Shown here piece by piece: positions 8,429 to 17,057 of a stretch of 64,000 bases of DNA. Numbering within the stretch: the first letter of the stretch is position 1; the number at the start of each line of letters is the position of its first letter. The DNA comes from DASSUW01 sp963811895 (GTDB lineage: Bacteria; Actinomycetota; Thermoleophilia; Solirubrobacterales; Solirubrobacteraceae). The stretch spans positions 372,001-436,000 of the forward strand of contig CAWETE010000004.1 in NCBI GenBank assembly GCA_963811895.1, read 5' to 3'. A program made the translations under genes and the position numbers. Under the pieces are notes generated by a model, which was not told the DNA's origin, made no database searches, and worked only from the letters and a program-made list of their open reading frames with translations.

Positions 8429-9789
8429 GCGGGCGCCGCCTCGCGTGGCGGGATCGGGAGCCGGAAGCCCTGCGCCCGCGCGCGCTCGGCGCCGCGCTTG
8501 CGCTCCTTCTCGAGGTCCGCCAGGTAGTCGTCGTAGTCGACCTGCATCGTGTGGCGCTTGGAGCCGACGTAGCGCTTGAACATCCGCTCGCGCTCGGCGT
8601 CGATGTCCGCCCGCAGCGCGGCGGGATCGGGGAGGGCGTAGCGCCCCGCGAGGTGGTCGCACACCCACTCGGACTGCGCCGCGGCGATCGGCATGATCGC
8701 CCCCAGCGGCTGCAGCAGGCCGATGAAGTACGCGCTCGGGCGATCGGGATGGAAGACGCGCCGGAACAGCGGCAGGTCGTTGTCCGGCGCCGAGATCAGC
8801 GCCTCGTCGAAGAACGGGAACGTGACCTTGTAGCCGGTGCAGTAGATGACGATGTCGGCCTCGACCTCGCTCCCGTCGGCGAACACGACCGTCCGCTCGG
8901 TCAGCCGCTCGATGTTCGGCTTCGGCGTCACCTCGCCGTGCGCCACGCGCGAGAGGATGTCGTCCGAGACGGTCGGATGCGCCTCGAGCGGCCCGTGCTC
9001 GGGCTTCGGCATCCCGTAGCGCTGCATGTCGCCGACAGCGATCCGCAGCAGGGTCTGCATGAACCGCTGGCGGACCCAGAACGGCACGCCGGCCTGCGTC
9101 GAGATCTGGTCGAGCGGCCGCCCGAACACGTACTTGGGCACGACCCAGGCGCCGCGCCGCGCGGCCAGGTAGGTGGCGGCCGAGGAGAAGCTCGACTCGA
9201 CCGCGATGTCCATCGCCGAATTGCCCATTCCGAGCACTACGACCCGCTTGTCGCGGAAGAAGTTGGGATCTTCGCCCGTGTACTCGTGGGCATGGAGCTG
9301 GAGGCCGGCGAACTCGTCCATGCCCGGGAAGCCCGGCTCCGGCCAGCGCGGATCCCAGTGATGGCCGTTGGCCACCATGAGCGCGTCGTAGCGGCGCACC
9401 CGGCCGTCGTCGAGCGTGACCTCCCAGCCGCCGCCGGCCGCCGGCGCGGCGCGCTCGACGCCGGTCTCGAACGTGATCTTCTCGCGGAAGCCGAAGTGGT
9501 CGACGTAGGCGTCGAAGTACTCGGCGATGTGGGTGTGGTGCGGGAAGTCGGGATACGACTTCGGCATCGGGAAGTCGACGAACTCCATCCGCTCGCGCGA
9601 CGTGTTGATGTGCAGCGAGCGGTACGCCGCCGACATCCCGTTGCGGTTCTTGAAGACCCAGACGCCGCCGACGCGGTCGGACTTCTCGAAGCAGTCGAAG
9701 TCGAAGCCCCGCTGGTGCAGCGCCTTGGCCGCCGCGATGCCGGACGATCCGGCGCCGATCACGCACACGCTGGGGAGCCGGGTCGGCAT
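8425..9789 (-). CDS. Flavin-containing monooxygenase (FMO / Baeyer-Villiger type)
   Basis: 454 aa. The FAD-binding GAGSSG motif is at residue 12 or so (VIGAGSSGIAAA), followed by GGVW. A second dinucleotide motif GMGNSAMD lies near residue 190, and just before it the class B signature FAGLQLHAHEY is visible. This order is that of FAD- and NADPH-dependent flavin monooxygenases that oxidise ketones, amines or sulfides. The ATG at 9789 is chosen because a purine-rich site (GGGGAG) sits six to eight bases before it and the family usually begins a few residues ahead of the GAG motif. It is the first gene of a tightly overlapped operon with TetR and a PLP enzyme. Confidence 0.9.
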   Translation of the reverse strand: MPTRLPSVCVIGAGSSGIAAAKALHQRGFDFDCFEKSDRVGGVWVFKNRNGMSAAYRSLHINTSRERMEFVDFPMPKSYPDFPHHTHIAEYFDAYVDHFGFREKITFETGVERAAPAAGGGWEVTLDDGRVRRYDALMVANGHHWDPRWPEPGFPGMDEFAGLQLHAHEYTGEDPNFFRDKRVVVLGMGNSAMDIAVESSFSSAATYLAARRGAWVVPKYVFGRPLDQISTQAGVPFWVRQRFMQTLLRIAVGDMQRYGMPKPEHGPLEAHPTVSDDILSRVAHGEVTPKPNIERLTERTVVFADGSEVEADIVIYCTGYKVTFPFFDEALISAPDNDLPLFRRVFHPDRPSAYFIGLLQPLGAIMPIAAAQSEWVCDHLAGRYALPDPAALRADIDAERERMFKRYVGSKRHTMQVDYDDYLADLEKERKRGAERARAQGFRLPIPPREAAPA

Positions 9790-9800
9790 CTCCCCAAAGA

Positions 9801-9814
9801 TGACACAGGCGTCA
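9801..9814. promoter_or_regulatory. Dyad, candidate TetR operator
   Basis: The sequence TGACACAGGCGTCA has arms TGAC and GTCA, with one mismatch if extended to six bases. It lies 12 bases in front of the monooxygenase-TetR operon and about 28 bases before the divergent Nudix gene. Its position fits an autoregulatory operator, but the short arms make chance possible. Confidence 0.35.
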
Positions 9815-9841
9815 AGTTCGCTCGCCGGTCCCGTGCGTAGG

Positions 9842-10255
9842 ATGCGGCCCCTATGGATCCCGAGGCAGGCGGAGGTCAAGGCGTCGGGCGGCGTCGTGTG
9901 GAGGCGCGGCGACCGCGGCATCGAGGTCGCGCTCGTCCACCGGCCGCGCTACGACGACTGGTCGTTCCCCAAGGGCAAGCTCGACAAGGGCGAGTCCTGG
10001 GAGGACGGCGCGCTGCGCGAGGTCGAGGAGGAGATCGGCATGCGCTGCCGGCTCGGCCATGAGCTGCCGCCGACCTCGTACCGCGACAACAAGGGCCGCG
10101 CCAAGGTCGTCCGCTACTGGATGATGGAGCCGCTCGACGGCGAGTTCGTCCCCTCCGACGAGGTCGACGAGGTGCGCTGGCTGTCGACCGCCGACGCCGG
10201 CCGCCTGCTCAGCTACGAGCACGACCGCGAGCTGCTGCGCACGGTGAGCGGGTGA
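9842..10255 (+). CDS. Nudix hydrolase
   Basis: About 137 aa. The Nudix box is complete: G-x5-E-x7-REVEEEIGM from about residues 43-65 (GKLDKGESWEDGALREV). This enzyme group removes nucleoside-diphosphate-linked moieties such as oxidised nucleotides or diadenosine polyphosphates, using divalent metal. The start is uncertain: ATG 9842 is in frame but has a weak ribosome site, and the family usually starts close to the ASGGVVWR stretch. An ATG at 9853 is out of frame. The stop overlaps the next gene (GTGA), so both are one operon. Confidence 0.85.
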   Translation: MRPLWIPRQAEVKASGGVVWRRGDRGIEVALVHRPRYDDWSFPKGKLDKGESWEDGALREVEEEIGMRCRLGHELPPTSYRDNKGRAKVVRYWMMEPLDGEFVPSDEVDEVRWLSTADAGRLLSYEHDRELLRTVSG

Positions 10256-11394
10256 ACCGCGACCGCTTCCCGGGCCTGCGCGGCGGCTGGGCGCGGCTCG
10301 ACGGCCCGGCGGGAACGCAGATGGTCGACAGCGCGATCGAGGCGATGGCCGAGTTCATGCGCTCGGGCCACAACGCCAACCACGGCGGCCTGTTCGAGGC
10401 CGCCCACCGGACCGACGAGCTGGTCGCGAGCGCCCGGACGAGCGTCGCCACCCTGCTCGGCGGCGACCCGCGCGGCGTCGCCTTCGGCCCGAGCATGACG
10501 GCCATGACCATGCGCTTCTCGGCCGCCGCCGGCCGGGCGCTCGAGCCCGGCGACGAGATCGTCCTCAGCCGGCTCGACCACGACGCCAACGTGCGGCCGT
10601 GGCTGATCGCCGCCGAGCGCGCGGGCGCCACCGTGCGCTTCGCCGAGCCCGAGCCCGAGACGCTCGAGCTGCCGGCCTCGGCGGTCGAGGCGGTGCTCAC
10701 GGACCGCACGCGCTGGGTGGCGGTCACCGCCGCCTCCAACGCCGTCGGCACCGTGCCTGACCTTCCCGGCATCGTCGCTGCCGCGCACGCCGCAGGCGCG
10801 CGCGTGTACGTCGACGCTGTGCACGCGGCCCCGCACCGCCGGCTCGACGTCGAGGCGCTCGGCTGCGACGCCCTCGCCTGCTCGGCGTACAAGTGGTTCG
10901 GCCCGCACGTCGGGATCCTGTGCGGCCGGCCCGAGGTGCTCGAGGAGCTCAAGCCCGACAAGCTGCGCCCCTCCTCCGACGAGGTGCCTGACCGCTGGGA
11001 GCTCGGCACGCTGCCGTTCGAGTCGCTGGCCGGCGTCCGCGCGGCGGCCGACTATGTGCTGTCCGCCGACTGGGAGGTCGTCCGCGCGCACGAGGACGCG
11101 CTGCTCGCCGCCGCGCTCGACGGCCTGGGCGCCATGTCGCACGTCACCGTCTACGGCGCCGCGCGCGACCGCGCGCCGACCCTGATGTTCAACGTCGCCG
11201 GCCGCACCTCGGACGAGGTGGCCGCCGCGCTCGCCGAGCGGCAGATCGCCGTCTGGCAGGGCAACTACTACGCGGTCGAGCTCGAGCGCCACCTCGGCCT
11301 CGAGCCGCACGGCGCGGTCCGCGCCGGCTTCGTCCACTACAACGACGAAGCCGACGCGGAACGCCTGCTGGCCGCGGTCAGTGACCTCGCCTAG
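10252..11394 (+). CDS. Cysteine-desulfurase-like PLP enzyme (class V aminotransferase)
   Basis: 380 aa with GTG start overlapping the Nudix stop. The fold type I PLP features are present: LDHDANVRPW, the Asp/His pair in YVDAVHAAPH and the Schiff-base lysine in CSAYKWFGPHVG. The C-terminal part (NYYAVELERHLGL, GFVHYNDEADAERL) matches the cysteine desulfurase-like subfamily rather than IscS/SufS, as no IscU-type Cys loop is apparent. The reaction is therefore not certain. The last 17 bases overlap the convergent DUF6351 gene. Confidence 0.85.
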   Translation: MNRDRFPGLRGGWARLDGPAGTQMVDSAIEAMAEFMRSGHNANHGGLFEAAHRTDELVASARTSVATLLGGDPRGVAFGPSMTAMTMRFSAAAGRALEPGDEIVLSRLDHDANVRPWLIAAERAGATVRFAEPEPETLELPASAVEAVLTDRTRWVAVTAASNAVGTVPDLPGIVAAAHAAGARVYVDAVHAAPHRRLDVEALGCDALACSAYKWFGPHVGILCGRPEVLEELKPDKLRPSSDEVPDRWELGTLPFESLAGVRAAADYVLSADWEVVRAHEDALLAAALDGLGAMSHVTVYGAARDRAPTLMFNVAGRTSDEVAAALAERQIAVWQGNYYAVELERHLGLEPHGAVRAGFVHYNDEADAERLLAAVSDLA

Positions 11395-13546
11395 GGCGAC
11401 CGACGTCTCCCTTGCCGTAGTCGCAGACCCCGGTCGGGAAGATCTGCTCGAGCCGCGCCCGCTCGGCCGCGCTCGGCTTCCACGAGCCGTACAGCCCGCG
11501 CGCGATCGCCTTCGACACGGACTGGAGCCCGCACTTGTAGACGCCGCCGCGGATCGGCCCGCCGGCCACGATGCGCGAGGTCGAGTGGATCGGGAACGCC
11601 GTCGTGCACGCGCCGTCGGGCCGTGAGTTCAGGATCCCGTCCCAGACGCGTGAGCCGCGGGCGATCTCGGCGCCGGCCGCCGTGAAGCAGCGGTCGGTCG
11701 CGTCGGCCGGCCTGCGGCCTTCGAGGATCCACTCGTCCATCACTCGGAACGCCTCGAGCGTCTGGTCACCGCCCCGCTCCGAGAACCAGATGACCTGGTT
11801 CGACGCGCGGCCGTCGTGGTCGAGCATCCGCTGCCGCGAGGCGAACGACTGGTGGCTGTTGTGCATGTCCAGCACCTCTTCGAGGTACGGCCGCCAATCG
11901 ATGATCGGGATGTCGATGTCGCCGTCGAAGTACAGGCCCTTCTCGTACGCCGCGTTCATCGCCGGGATCGAGCCGGCCCGACGCGGGGCGGGCGTCGCGC
12001 CGCCGTCGGCGCTCAAGCGCATGTTGCGGCGGCTCCACGGGTCGAAGCCTCCGATGGGCAGGAACGGCTGGCCCTCCTGGACCATGTCCCCGGGGTCCTT
12101 CCAGGAGCCGACGGTGGCGTTGAGCTTCAGGAACTCCGCGGGCTCCAGGTTCCCGTCGGTCAGCGCCTTCAGCCCGTACTGGACGCCGACGTTGTCCCAC
12201 GTCTGGCGCGCGTAGCCGTCCGGCCCGACGCCGTAGACGTTCTTGACGTCCTCCCAGTGCGTCCAGTGCACGGCGGCCATCACCGCCGGGTCCATCCGCT
12301 CGGTGCCCGCGCCCGCGGTGCCGAACAGCGGGTTCATCGCGAGCGGGGTGAGCCCGCGCCAGCCGACGATGCACTCGCTGTTGCCCGGCCGGCCGGTGAA
12401 CGGGTTCGGGAACGTCGCGCTCGTATTGAGGCCCTCGAGCCACTCGCGGTTCTCCCAGTTGGCCCACTTCGGGTTGCCGGCGTCGGTGTTGTCCATGTAG
12501 TTCTCGAGCAGCTCGCAGTCGCCGACGTGGATGGTCTGCGTGACCATGTCGGGATACGAGTGGGTCGGGATGGCCCCGTCGAGCAGGCCCTCATGGTTCT
12601 GGCCGTAGAGGTACTGCTGGATCGCGCCGCCGGAGCCGCCGATGCCGACGGTGTAGAGCGGCTCGCCGTAGCGCTCGACGAAGCGCTCCTTGGTCATCAG
12701 CGCCGTCTCGCCGCCGAGCACCATGTTGTAGTGGACGCTCGCGCGCGTCCCGCTCGAATGCGCGATCGCGTAGCCACGCGCCAGCAGGTCCGGGTTGAGC
12801 GCGCTGCTGCCCGGTGTGCCCTGGTTGCGGCCGATCGCCACCCCGCCGTCGAAGAAGTAGACGAGCCGGCGGTTCCAGCGCGACGCATCGGTCGCCGGGT
12901 CGGCCAGCATCGCGAACGAGTAGATGAAGCGGTTGATGGTGCCGCGCTCGCGGCGGACGATGAACGGTGTGTCCTCGTCGATCATGGCCACGTCAGTGGG
13001 TAGCGGGCCTGGCGGGAGCGCGACGAGGTTGCCGCCGGACGCTCGGCGATAGAGCCAGTCGACGGTCGTGTTGGCGCCGCAGTTCCGGCTCCAGCCCGCG
13101 GTCGTGCCGTCCGGCGCCAGCACACGGAAGCCGTCGCCGGCCTGGTTGTCGACCACCGGCTCGCCCAGCCCGGCCTGGATCGTCTTGCAGACGAACGGCT
13201 TCTGGTGCGGGCCGGAGAAGATCGGCCCCTCGATCGGGTGGTTCACCAGCGTCTGCCTCGCCACGCGACGCCAACCGTCGTAGACGCTGATCCGGTTGTG
13301 GCCGAGCCGCAGCCCGTCGATCAGCCCGACCAGGTCGCGCCCGTCACGCTCGAAGGCGCCGGTGACGTCGGCGCCGTTGCGGAACACGCGCAGCTTGTGG
13401 CGATGCCGCGCCTCGACCCGGATGAGCGCGTCGCCGCCGCTCACCTGATCGGCGCGGCTCGAGACCACGTCCACATCGACGTCATGTGCCGCCGCCGGCG
13501 CCGCGAGGACGCCCAGCAGCACGAGCCCGGCAACGACCGTTCGCAT
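11378..13546 (-). CDS. Secreted DUF6351-type hydrolase
   Basis: 722 aa from the ATG at 13546, which has a strong upstream purine site (GGAGGGGGAAG). A signal peptide is clear (MRTVVAGLVLLGVLAAPAAA). The mature protein has the pattern of the DUF6351/tannase-like group, with a nucleophile-elbow-like GIGGSGGAIQQY near residue 300, paired His-rich regions and several Cys likely in disulfides. An alpha/beta-hydrolase function on an ester or amide outside the cell is inferred. The gene shares its upstream region with the divergent chemotaxis receptor; a Crp-type site lies between them. Confidence 0.75.
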   Translation of the reverse strand: MRTVVAGLVLLGVLAAPAAAHDVDVDVVSSRADQVSGGDALIRVEARHRHKLRVFRNGADVTGAFERDGRDLVGLIDGLRLGHNRISVYDGWRRVARQTLVNHPIEGPIFSGPHQKPFVCKTIQAGLGEPVVDNQAGDGFRVLAPDGTTAGWSRNCGANTTVDWLYRRASGGNLVALPPGPLPTDVAMIDEDTPFIVRRERGTINRFIYSFAMLADPATDASRWNRRLVYFFDGGVAIGRNQGTPGSSALNPDLLARGYAIAHSSGTRASVHYNMVLGGETALMTKERFVERYGEPLYTVGIGGSGGAIQQYLYGQNHEGLLDGAIPTHSYPDMVTQTIHVGDCELLENYMDNTDAGNPKWANWENREWLEGLNTSATFPNPFTGRPGNSECIVGWRGLTPLAMNPLFGTAGAGTERMDPAVMAAVHWTHWEDVKNVYGVGPDGYARQTWDNVGVQYGLKALTDGNLEPAEFLKLNATVGSWKDPGDMVQEGQPFLPIGGFDPWSRRNMRLSADGGATPAPRRAGSIPAMNAAYEKGLYFDGDIDIPIIDWRPYLEEVLDMHNSHQSFASRQRMLDHDGRASNQVIWFSERGGDQTLEAFRVMDEWILEGRRPADATDRCFTAAGAEIARGSRVWDGILNSRPDGACTTAFPIHSTSRIVAGGPIRGGVYKCGLQSVSKAIARGLYGSWKPSAAERARLEQIFPTGVCDYGKGDVGRPRRGH

Positions 13547-13569
13547 GTCTTCCCCCTCCGGAAAGTGGA

Positions 13570-13585
13570 TGTGAAACATCTCACA
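13570..13585. promoter_or_regulatory. Perfect Crp/GlxR consensus site
   Basis: TGTGA-N6-TCACA (TGTGAAACATCTCACA), the textbook binding site of Crp-type regulators including actinobacterial GlxR/Crp. It lies 24 bases upstream of the DUF6351 start and 38 bases before the divergent chemotaxis receptor, so it could control either or both in response to cAMP. Confidence 0.6.
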
Positions 13586-13623
13586 CAACAGCGCCCGCGG
13601 AGTTCGCCGACGACGGTGACCAA

Positions 13624-15822
13624 ATGCGTCAGAACAAGAACCTTCGTCCGCGCTCGATGCGAGCGCGGCTCCTACTGCAGATCCTGCCGGTGGTCGCGCT
13701 CGCGATCGCCGCGCTCACGGCCGTCGCCGTGACCGCCGCCTCCAGCGCCCAGCGCGAAGCCGTCTACGGCGAGATGAGCCAGCTCATCGGCCGCGAGGCC
13801 AACCGCTTCGACGCCCGCGCCCGCGCCGACATGGCCGCCGCCCAGAACCTCGCCGCCGCGCTCGAGGCCGATCCTTCGATCTCGCGCGAGCACGGCCGCG
13901 ACGTCGTGCGCCGTTTCGCGCAGCGCCGCCCCGAGCTGCTCGGCGTGTGGGCGGCCTTCGAGCCGAACGCCTTCGACGGCCGCGACGCCGAATACACCGG
14001 GGTCGAGACGCTCGGTGACCCCAAGGGCCGCTTCGCCGTGTGGGCGCAGCGGATCGACGGGCCGCTGAAGATCGAGTCCTTTGAGGACGAGCCCGGCAAC
14101 CCCTGGGCCGACGACGACTACTACGTCGAGCCCCTCGAGGCCGCCGGCGACATCGTCCTCGACCCGTACTTCGACAGCGGCGCGATGATGACCACCTACA
14201 CGACGGCCATCAAGCGCGACGGCGGCGCCGTCGGCGTGACCGGCATCGACGTCGCGCTCGACGCGCTGGACAAGCAGGCCAAGGCCGTCGACGTGCTCGA
14301 CAGCGGCTACGCGTTCGTGGCCGCGCCGACCGGCACCCTCGTCGCGTTCCCCGCCCACAAGGGGTGGACGGGCAAGAAGACCGCCAAGGACATCGGCGTT
14401 CCCGTCGAGGCCACCCAGAGCCGTGAGGGCTGGGTCGAGACCAAGGACCCGGTTGGCGGCCGTGACGTCGTCATGTTCCACGCGCCGGTCAAGACCGGCG
14501 GCTGGAGCTTCGTGGCGGTCGCCCCGAAGGACGAGATCCTGGCCGGCGTCGCCGCGCTGCGCACCAAGCTGATCCTCGTCGGGCTGCTGGCGCTGCTGCT
14601 CGTCGGCGGCGCGATCGTGTTCGTCGCCGGCCGCCTCAGCCGGCCGGTGCGCGAGGTGGCCGAGGCCGCCGAGCAGATCGGCGAGGGTGACCTCGACGTC
14701 ACCGTGAAGGCCCGCACGCAGGACGAGGTCGGCCGCATGGCCGGCGCCTTCGGCCGCATGGCGGACTCGCTGCGCGAGACCGCGCACACCGCCGAGGCGA
14801 TCGCGGGCGGCGACCTCACGCGCGACGTGACGGTGCGCTCCGAGCGCGACATGCTCGGCCGCGCCTTCGCCGCCATGACCGAGCGCCTGCGCGCGCTGGT
14901 CGGCGAGGTCTCGGAGACCGCCGGGACCCTCTCGCACGCGTCCGGCGAGCTCGCCTCGACCTCCGACGAGGCGGGCAGGTCCGTCCACGAGATCGCCCGC
15001 GCGGTCGGCGACGTCGCCGGCGGCGCGGAGAAGCAGGTCCGCGCGCTCGAGTCCGTGCGCGTGACCGGCGACGAGGTCTCGGACGCAGCCCGCACCGGCG
15101 CCGGCCATGCCGAGGGCACGGTCCGCGCCGCCGCGCACGCCCGTGAGGTCGCGCAGGCGGGCACCGCGGCCGCGCGCTCTGCCACCGAGGCGATGGACGC
15201 CGTCCGCGCCTCCGCCCATGACGCCGCAGCCACGATCCGCGACCTGGGCGCGCGCTCGGAGCGGATCGGCGGCATCGTCGACACCATCACCGGCATCGCC
15301 GAGCAGACCAACCTGCTCGCGCTGAACGCCGCGATCGAAGCTGCGCGTGCGGGCGAGCAGGGCCGCGGCTTCGCGGTCGTGGCCGAGGAGGTCCGCAAGC
15401 TCGCCGAGGAGTCCCAGTCGGCGGCCGGCACGATCGCCGACCTGATCCGCGAGATCCAGGCCGAGACCGGCAGGGCCGTGGGCGCCGTCGAGGCGGGCGC
15501 CGCCCGGACCGACCAGGGCGTGGAGACCGTCGAGCAGGCGAGCCAGGCGTTCGCCGCCATCTCCGACGGCATCGGCGACGTCGATCGCCAGGTCGCCGAG
15601 ATCGCCGCCGCGATCGGCCAGATCGAGGCCGCCGCGGACCGCATGCGCTCCGACCTCGGGGACGTCGCCGGCGTGGCGGAGTCCTCGTCGGCGGCGACCG
15701 AGCAGGTCTCGGCCTCCGCCCAGCAGACGAGCGCGTCGACGCAGGAGATCGCCGCGTCCGCTCAGCAGCTCGCCGACCAGGCCGCTCGGCTCGAGCGCCT
15801 CGTCGGCCAGTTCACCGTTTAA
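13624..15822 (+). CDS. Methyl-accepting chemotaxis protein with dCache sensor
   Basis: 732 aa. One membrane segment near residues 15-38, a periplasmic-type region of about 290 residues with double-Cache features (YYVEPLEAAGD, DPYFDSGAMMTTY, GVTGIDVALD), a second membrane segment near 315-335, two HAMP segments (RPVREVAEAAEQIGEGDLDV and GGDLTRDV), then a long signalling coiled coil with the conserved hairpin tip IAEQTNLLALNAAIEAARAG. It senses a small extracellular ligand and would signal to CheA/CheW. No CheA or flagellar gene is in the window. ATG 13624 is used; an ATG at 13657 is an alternative. Confidence 0.92.
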   Translation: MRQNKNLRPRSMRARLLLQILPVVALAIAALTAVAVTAASSAQREAVYGEMSQLIGREANRFDARARADMAAAQNLAAALEADPSISREHGRDVVRRFAQRRPELLGVWAAFEPNAFDGRDAEYTGVETLGDPKGRFAVWAQRIDGPLKIESFEDEPGNPWADDDYYVEPLEAAGDIVLDPYFDSGAMMTTYTTAIKRDGGAVGVTGIDVALDALDKQAKAVDVLDSGYAFVAAPTGTLVAFPAHKGWTGKKTAKDIGVPVEATQSREGWVETKDPVGGRDVVMFHAPVKTGGWSFVAVAPKDEILAGVAALRTKLILVGLLALLLVGGAIVFVAGRLSRPVREVAEAAEQIGEGDLDVTVKARTQDEVGRMAGAFGRMADSLRETAHTAEAIAGGDLTRDVTVRSERDMLGRAFAAMTERLRALVGEVSETAGTLSHASGELASTSDEAGRSVHEIARAVGDVAGGAEKQVRALESVRVTGDEVSDAARTGAGHAEGTVRAAAHAREVAQAGTAAARSATEAMDAVRASAHDAAATIRDLGARSERIGGIVDTITGIAEQTNLLALNAAIEAARAGEQGRGFAVVAEEVRKLAEESQSAAGTIADLIREIQAETGRAVGAVEAGAARTDQGVETVEQASQAFAAISDGIGDVDRQVAEIAAAIGQIEAAADRMRSDLGDVAGVAESSSAATEQVSASAQQTSASTQEIAASAQQLADQAARLERLVGQFTV

Positions 15823-15829
15823 CGACGTC

Positions 15830-15853
15830 GGGCCGCCCCGCGAGGGGCGGCCC
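15830..15853. terminator. Bidirectional hairpin terminator
   Basis: GGGCCGCCCC (15830-15839) and GGGGCGGCCC (15844-15853) form a perfect 10-base stem with a four-base loop. It sits between the convergent chemotaxis receptor and the collagen-like gene and can serve both; there is no strong T-run. Confidence 0.75.
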
Positions 15854-15878
15854 GCCGCCGGTATCGGGCTACTGCTGC

Positions 15879-16880
15879 TTAGAGGCGGACGATGGTGCTG
15901 CGGTTCATCGACTCGCCGTCGCCACCGCGCGGGTTGCCGTAGAGCACGCGGTAGAAGTGCTTGTGCATGTACTTCTGGCCGTTCACGCGGGCGGTGACGC
16001 GGACCACGTAGATGCCGCGCTCGAGGCCGCGCAGGTTGACGCTGGCGCGCCAGTGGTTCGCGCCGACGCGGCGGACCTTCTGCCGCTTGCCCTCGAGGCG
16101 GACCTTCAGGCCGGTGACGACGTCGCCGGCGTCGGCCTTGATGCGGAGCTTGGCAATGCGGTTGGACGATTCGGCCTCGTCGCCGAGGACGCCACCGGCG
16201 TCGCCGCCCTCGTTGACGATGACCGTGCGGACGATCGTCTCGCCCGGATCGCCCTTGTCGCCCTTCTGGCCCTGCTGGCCCTGCTGGCCCTGCTCGCCCT
16301 GCTCGCCCTGCTCGCCCTGCGGACCGGCGGGACCCTGCGGACCGGCGGGACCCTGCGGGCCCTGCGGACCCATCGGGCCGGGCTGACCGATCGGACCCTG
16401 CGGGCCGGCCGGACCCTGCGGACCGGGAGTGCCGGCCTGGCAGGTCGTCGAGCTCGCGTTGGCGGTCGCCGAGGCGGAGCTGTTCATGTCGGCGGTCTTG
16501 ACCGTCCACGTGGCCGACGAGCTCTTCTCGAAGTAGACCTGGAAGCCGTAGAGCTTGTCGCCGTTGTAGAAGGACTCGATCCACTCGCCGTCCTTGCTGG
16601 CGTCCATGGTCTTGCTGCCGATCTTCAGCACGTTCTTCGTGCTGTAGAACCAATTCGACTCCTCGCCGAACTCGACCTTGAGGCCGCTGCTCGGCAGATC
16701 CGCGCCCTTGTAGGTGAAGTGGGCGACATAGCCGTACTGCGTCGGCTGGACGCAATCGACCTTGGGGGTGATGACGGCGTCGTCATCGTGGTGATTGCCG
16801 GTAGCCATGGCGGGCGAGGCCGCCACCGCCAGTCCTGCAATCGCTAGCGCCGTCGCGGCGCTGGTGTTACGAGGGCGCAT
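15879..16880 (-). CDS. Secreted collagen-like triple-helix repeat protein
   Basis: 333 aa from ATG 16880, which has a strong site (AAGGAGGAACGTC). A signal peptide (ends ...SPAMA) is followed by an N-terminal globular region to about residue 150, then about 25 Gly-x-y triplets (GPQGPAGPQGP, GEQGEQGEQG, GQKGDKGDPGE) and a C-terminal beta-rich domain. The triplets would form a trimeric collagen-like stalk presenting the head domains outside the cell. The triplets use nearly identical codons, giving a tandem DNA repeat at 16255-16430 that may vary in length between strains. No cell-wall sorting motif is seen. Confidence 0.88.
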   Translation of the reverse strand: MRPRNTSAATALAIAGLAVAASPAMATGNHHDDDAVITPKVDCVQPTQYGYVAHFTYKGADLPSSGLKVEFGEESNWFYSTKNVLKIGSKTMDASKDGEWIESFYNGDKLYGFQVYFEKSSSATWTVKTADMNSSASATANASSTTCQAGTPGPQGPAGPQGPIGQPGPMGPQGPQGPAGPQGPAGPQGEQGEQGEQGQQGQQGQKGDKGDPGETIVRTVIVNEGGDAGGVLGDEAESSNRIAKLRIKADAGDVVTGLKVRLEGKRQKVRRVGANHWRASVNLRGLERGIYVVRVTARVNGQKYMHKHFYRVLYGNPRGGDGESMNRSTIVRL

Positions 16881-17002
16881 GACGTTCCTCCTTGCGTGGC
16901 CCTTGTGACCTGACCCGGGGTCCGCATCCTGCGGCCCCGTCCTGCTGAATTGGAAAGTAGAGATCGAACCCGGAGGCACACCTAGCCTTTCGGGTAGCGA
17001 GC

Positions 17003-17045
17003 CACGACGGGCCGCTCCGCGAAGGAACGGAGCGGCCCTGTCGTG
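17003..17045 (-). terminator. Long hairpin terminator after the LVIVD-type gene
   Basis: GGGCCGCTCCG (17009-17019) pairs with CGGAGCGGCCC (17028-17038), extended by CACGAC/GTCGTG outside with one bulged base. It lies 12 bases beyond the stop at 17058 and before the collagen-like gene, separating the two transcripts. Confidence 0.7.
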
Positions 17046-17057
17046 TTCCGGCTGCCG

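Noticed and set aside
16255..16430. Non-coding tandem repeat
   Set aside because: It encodes Gly-x-y triplets in frame within the collagen-like gene.
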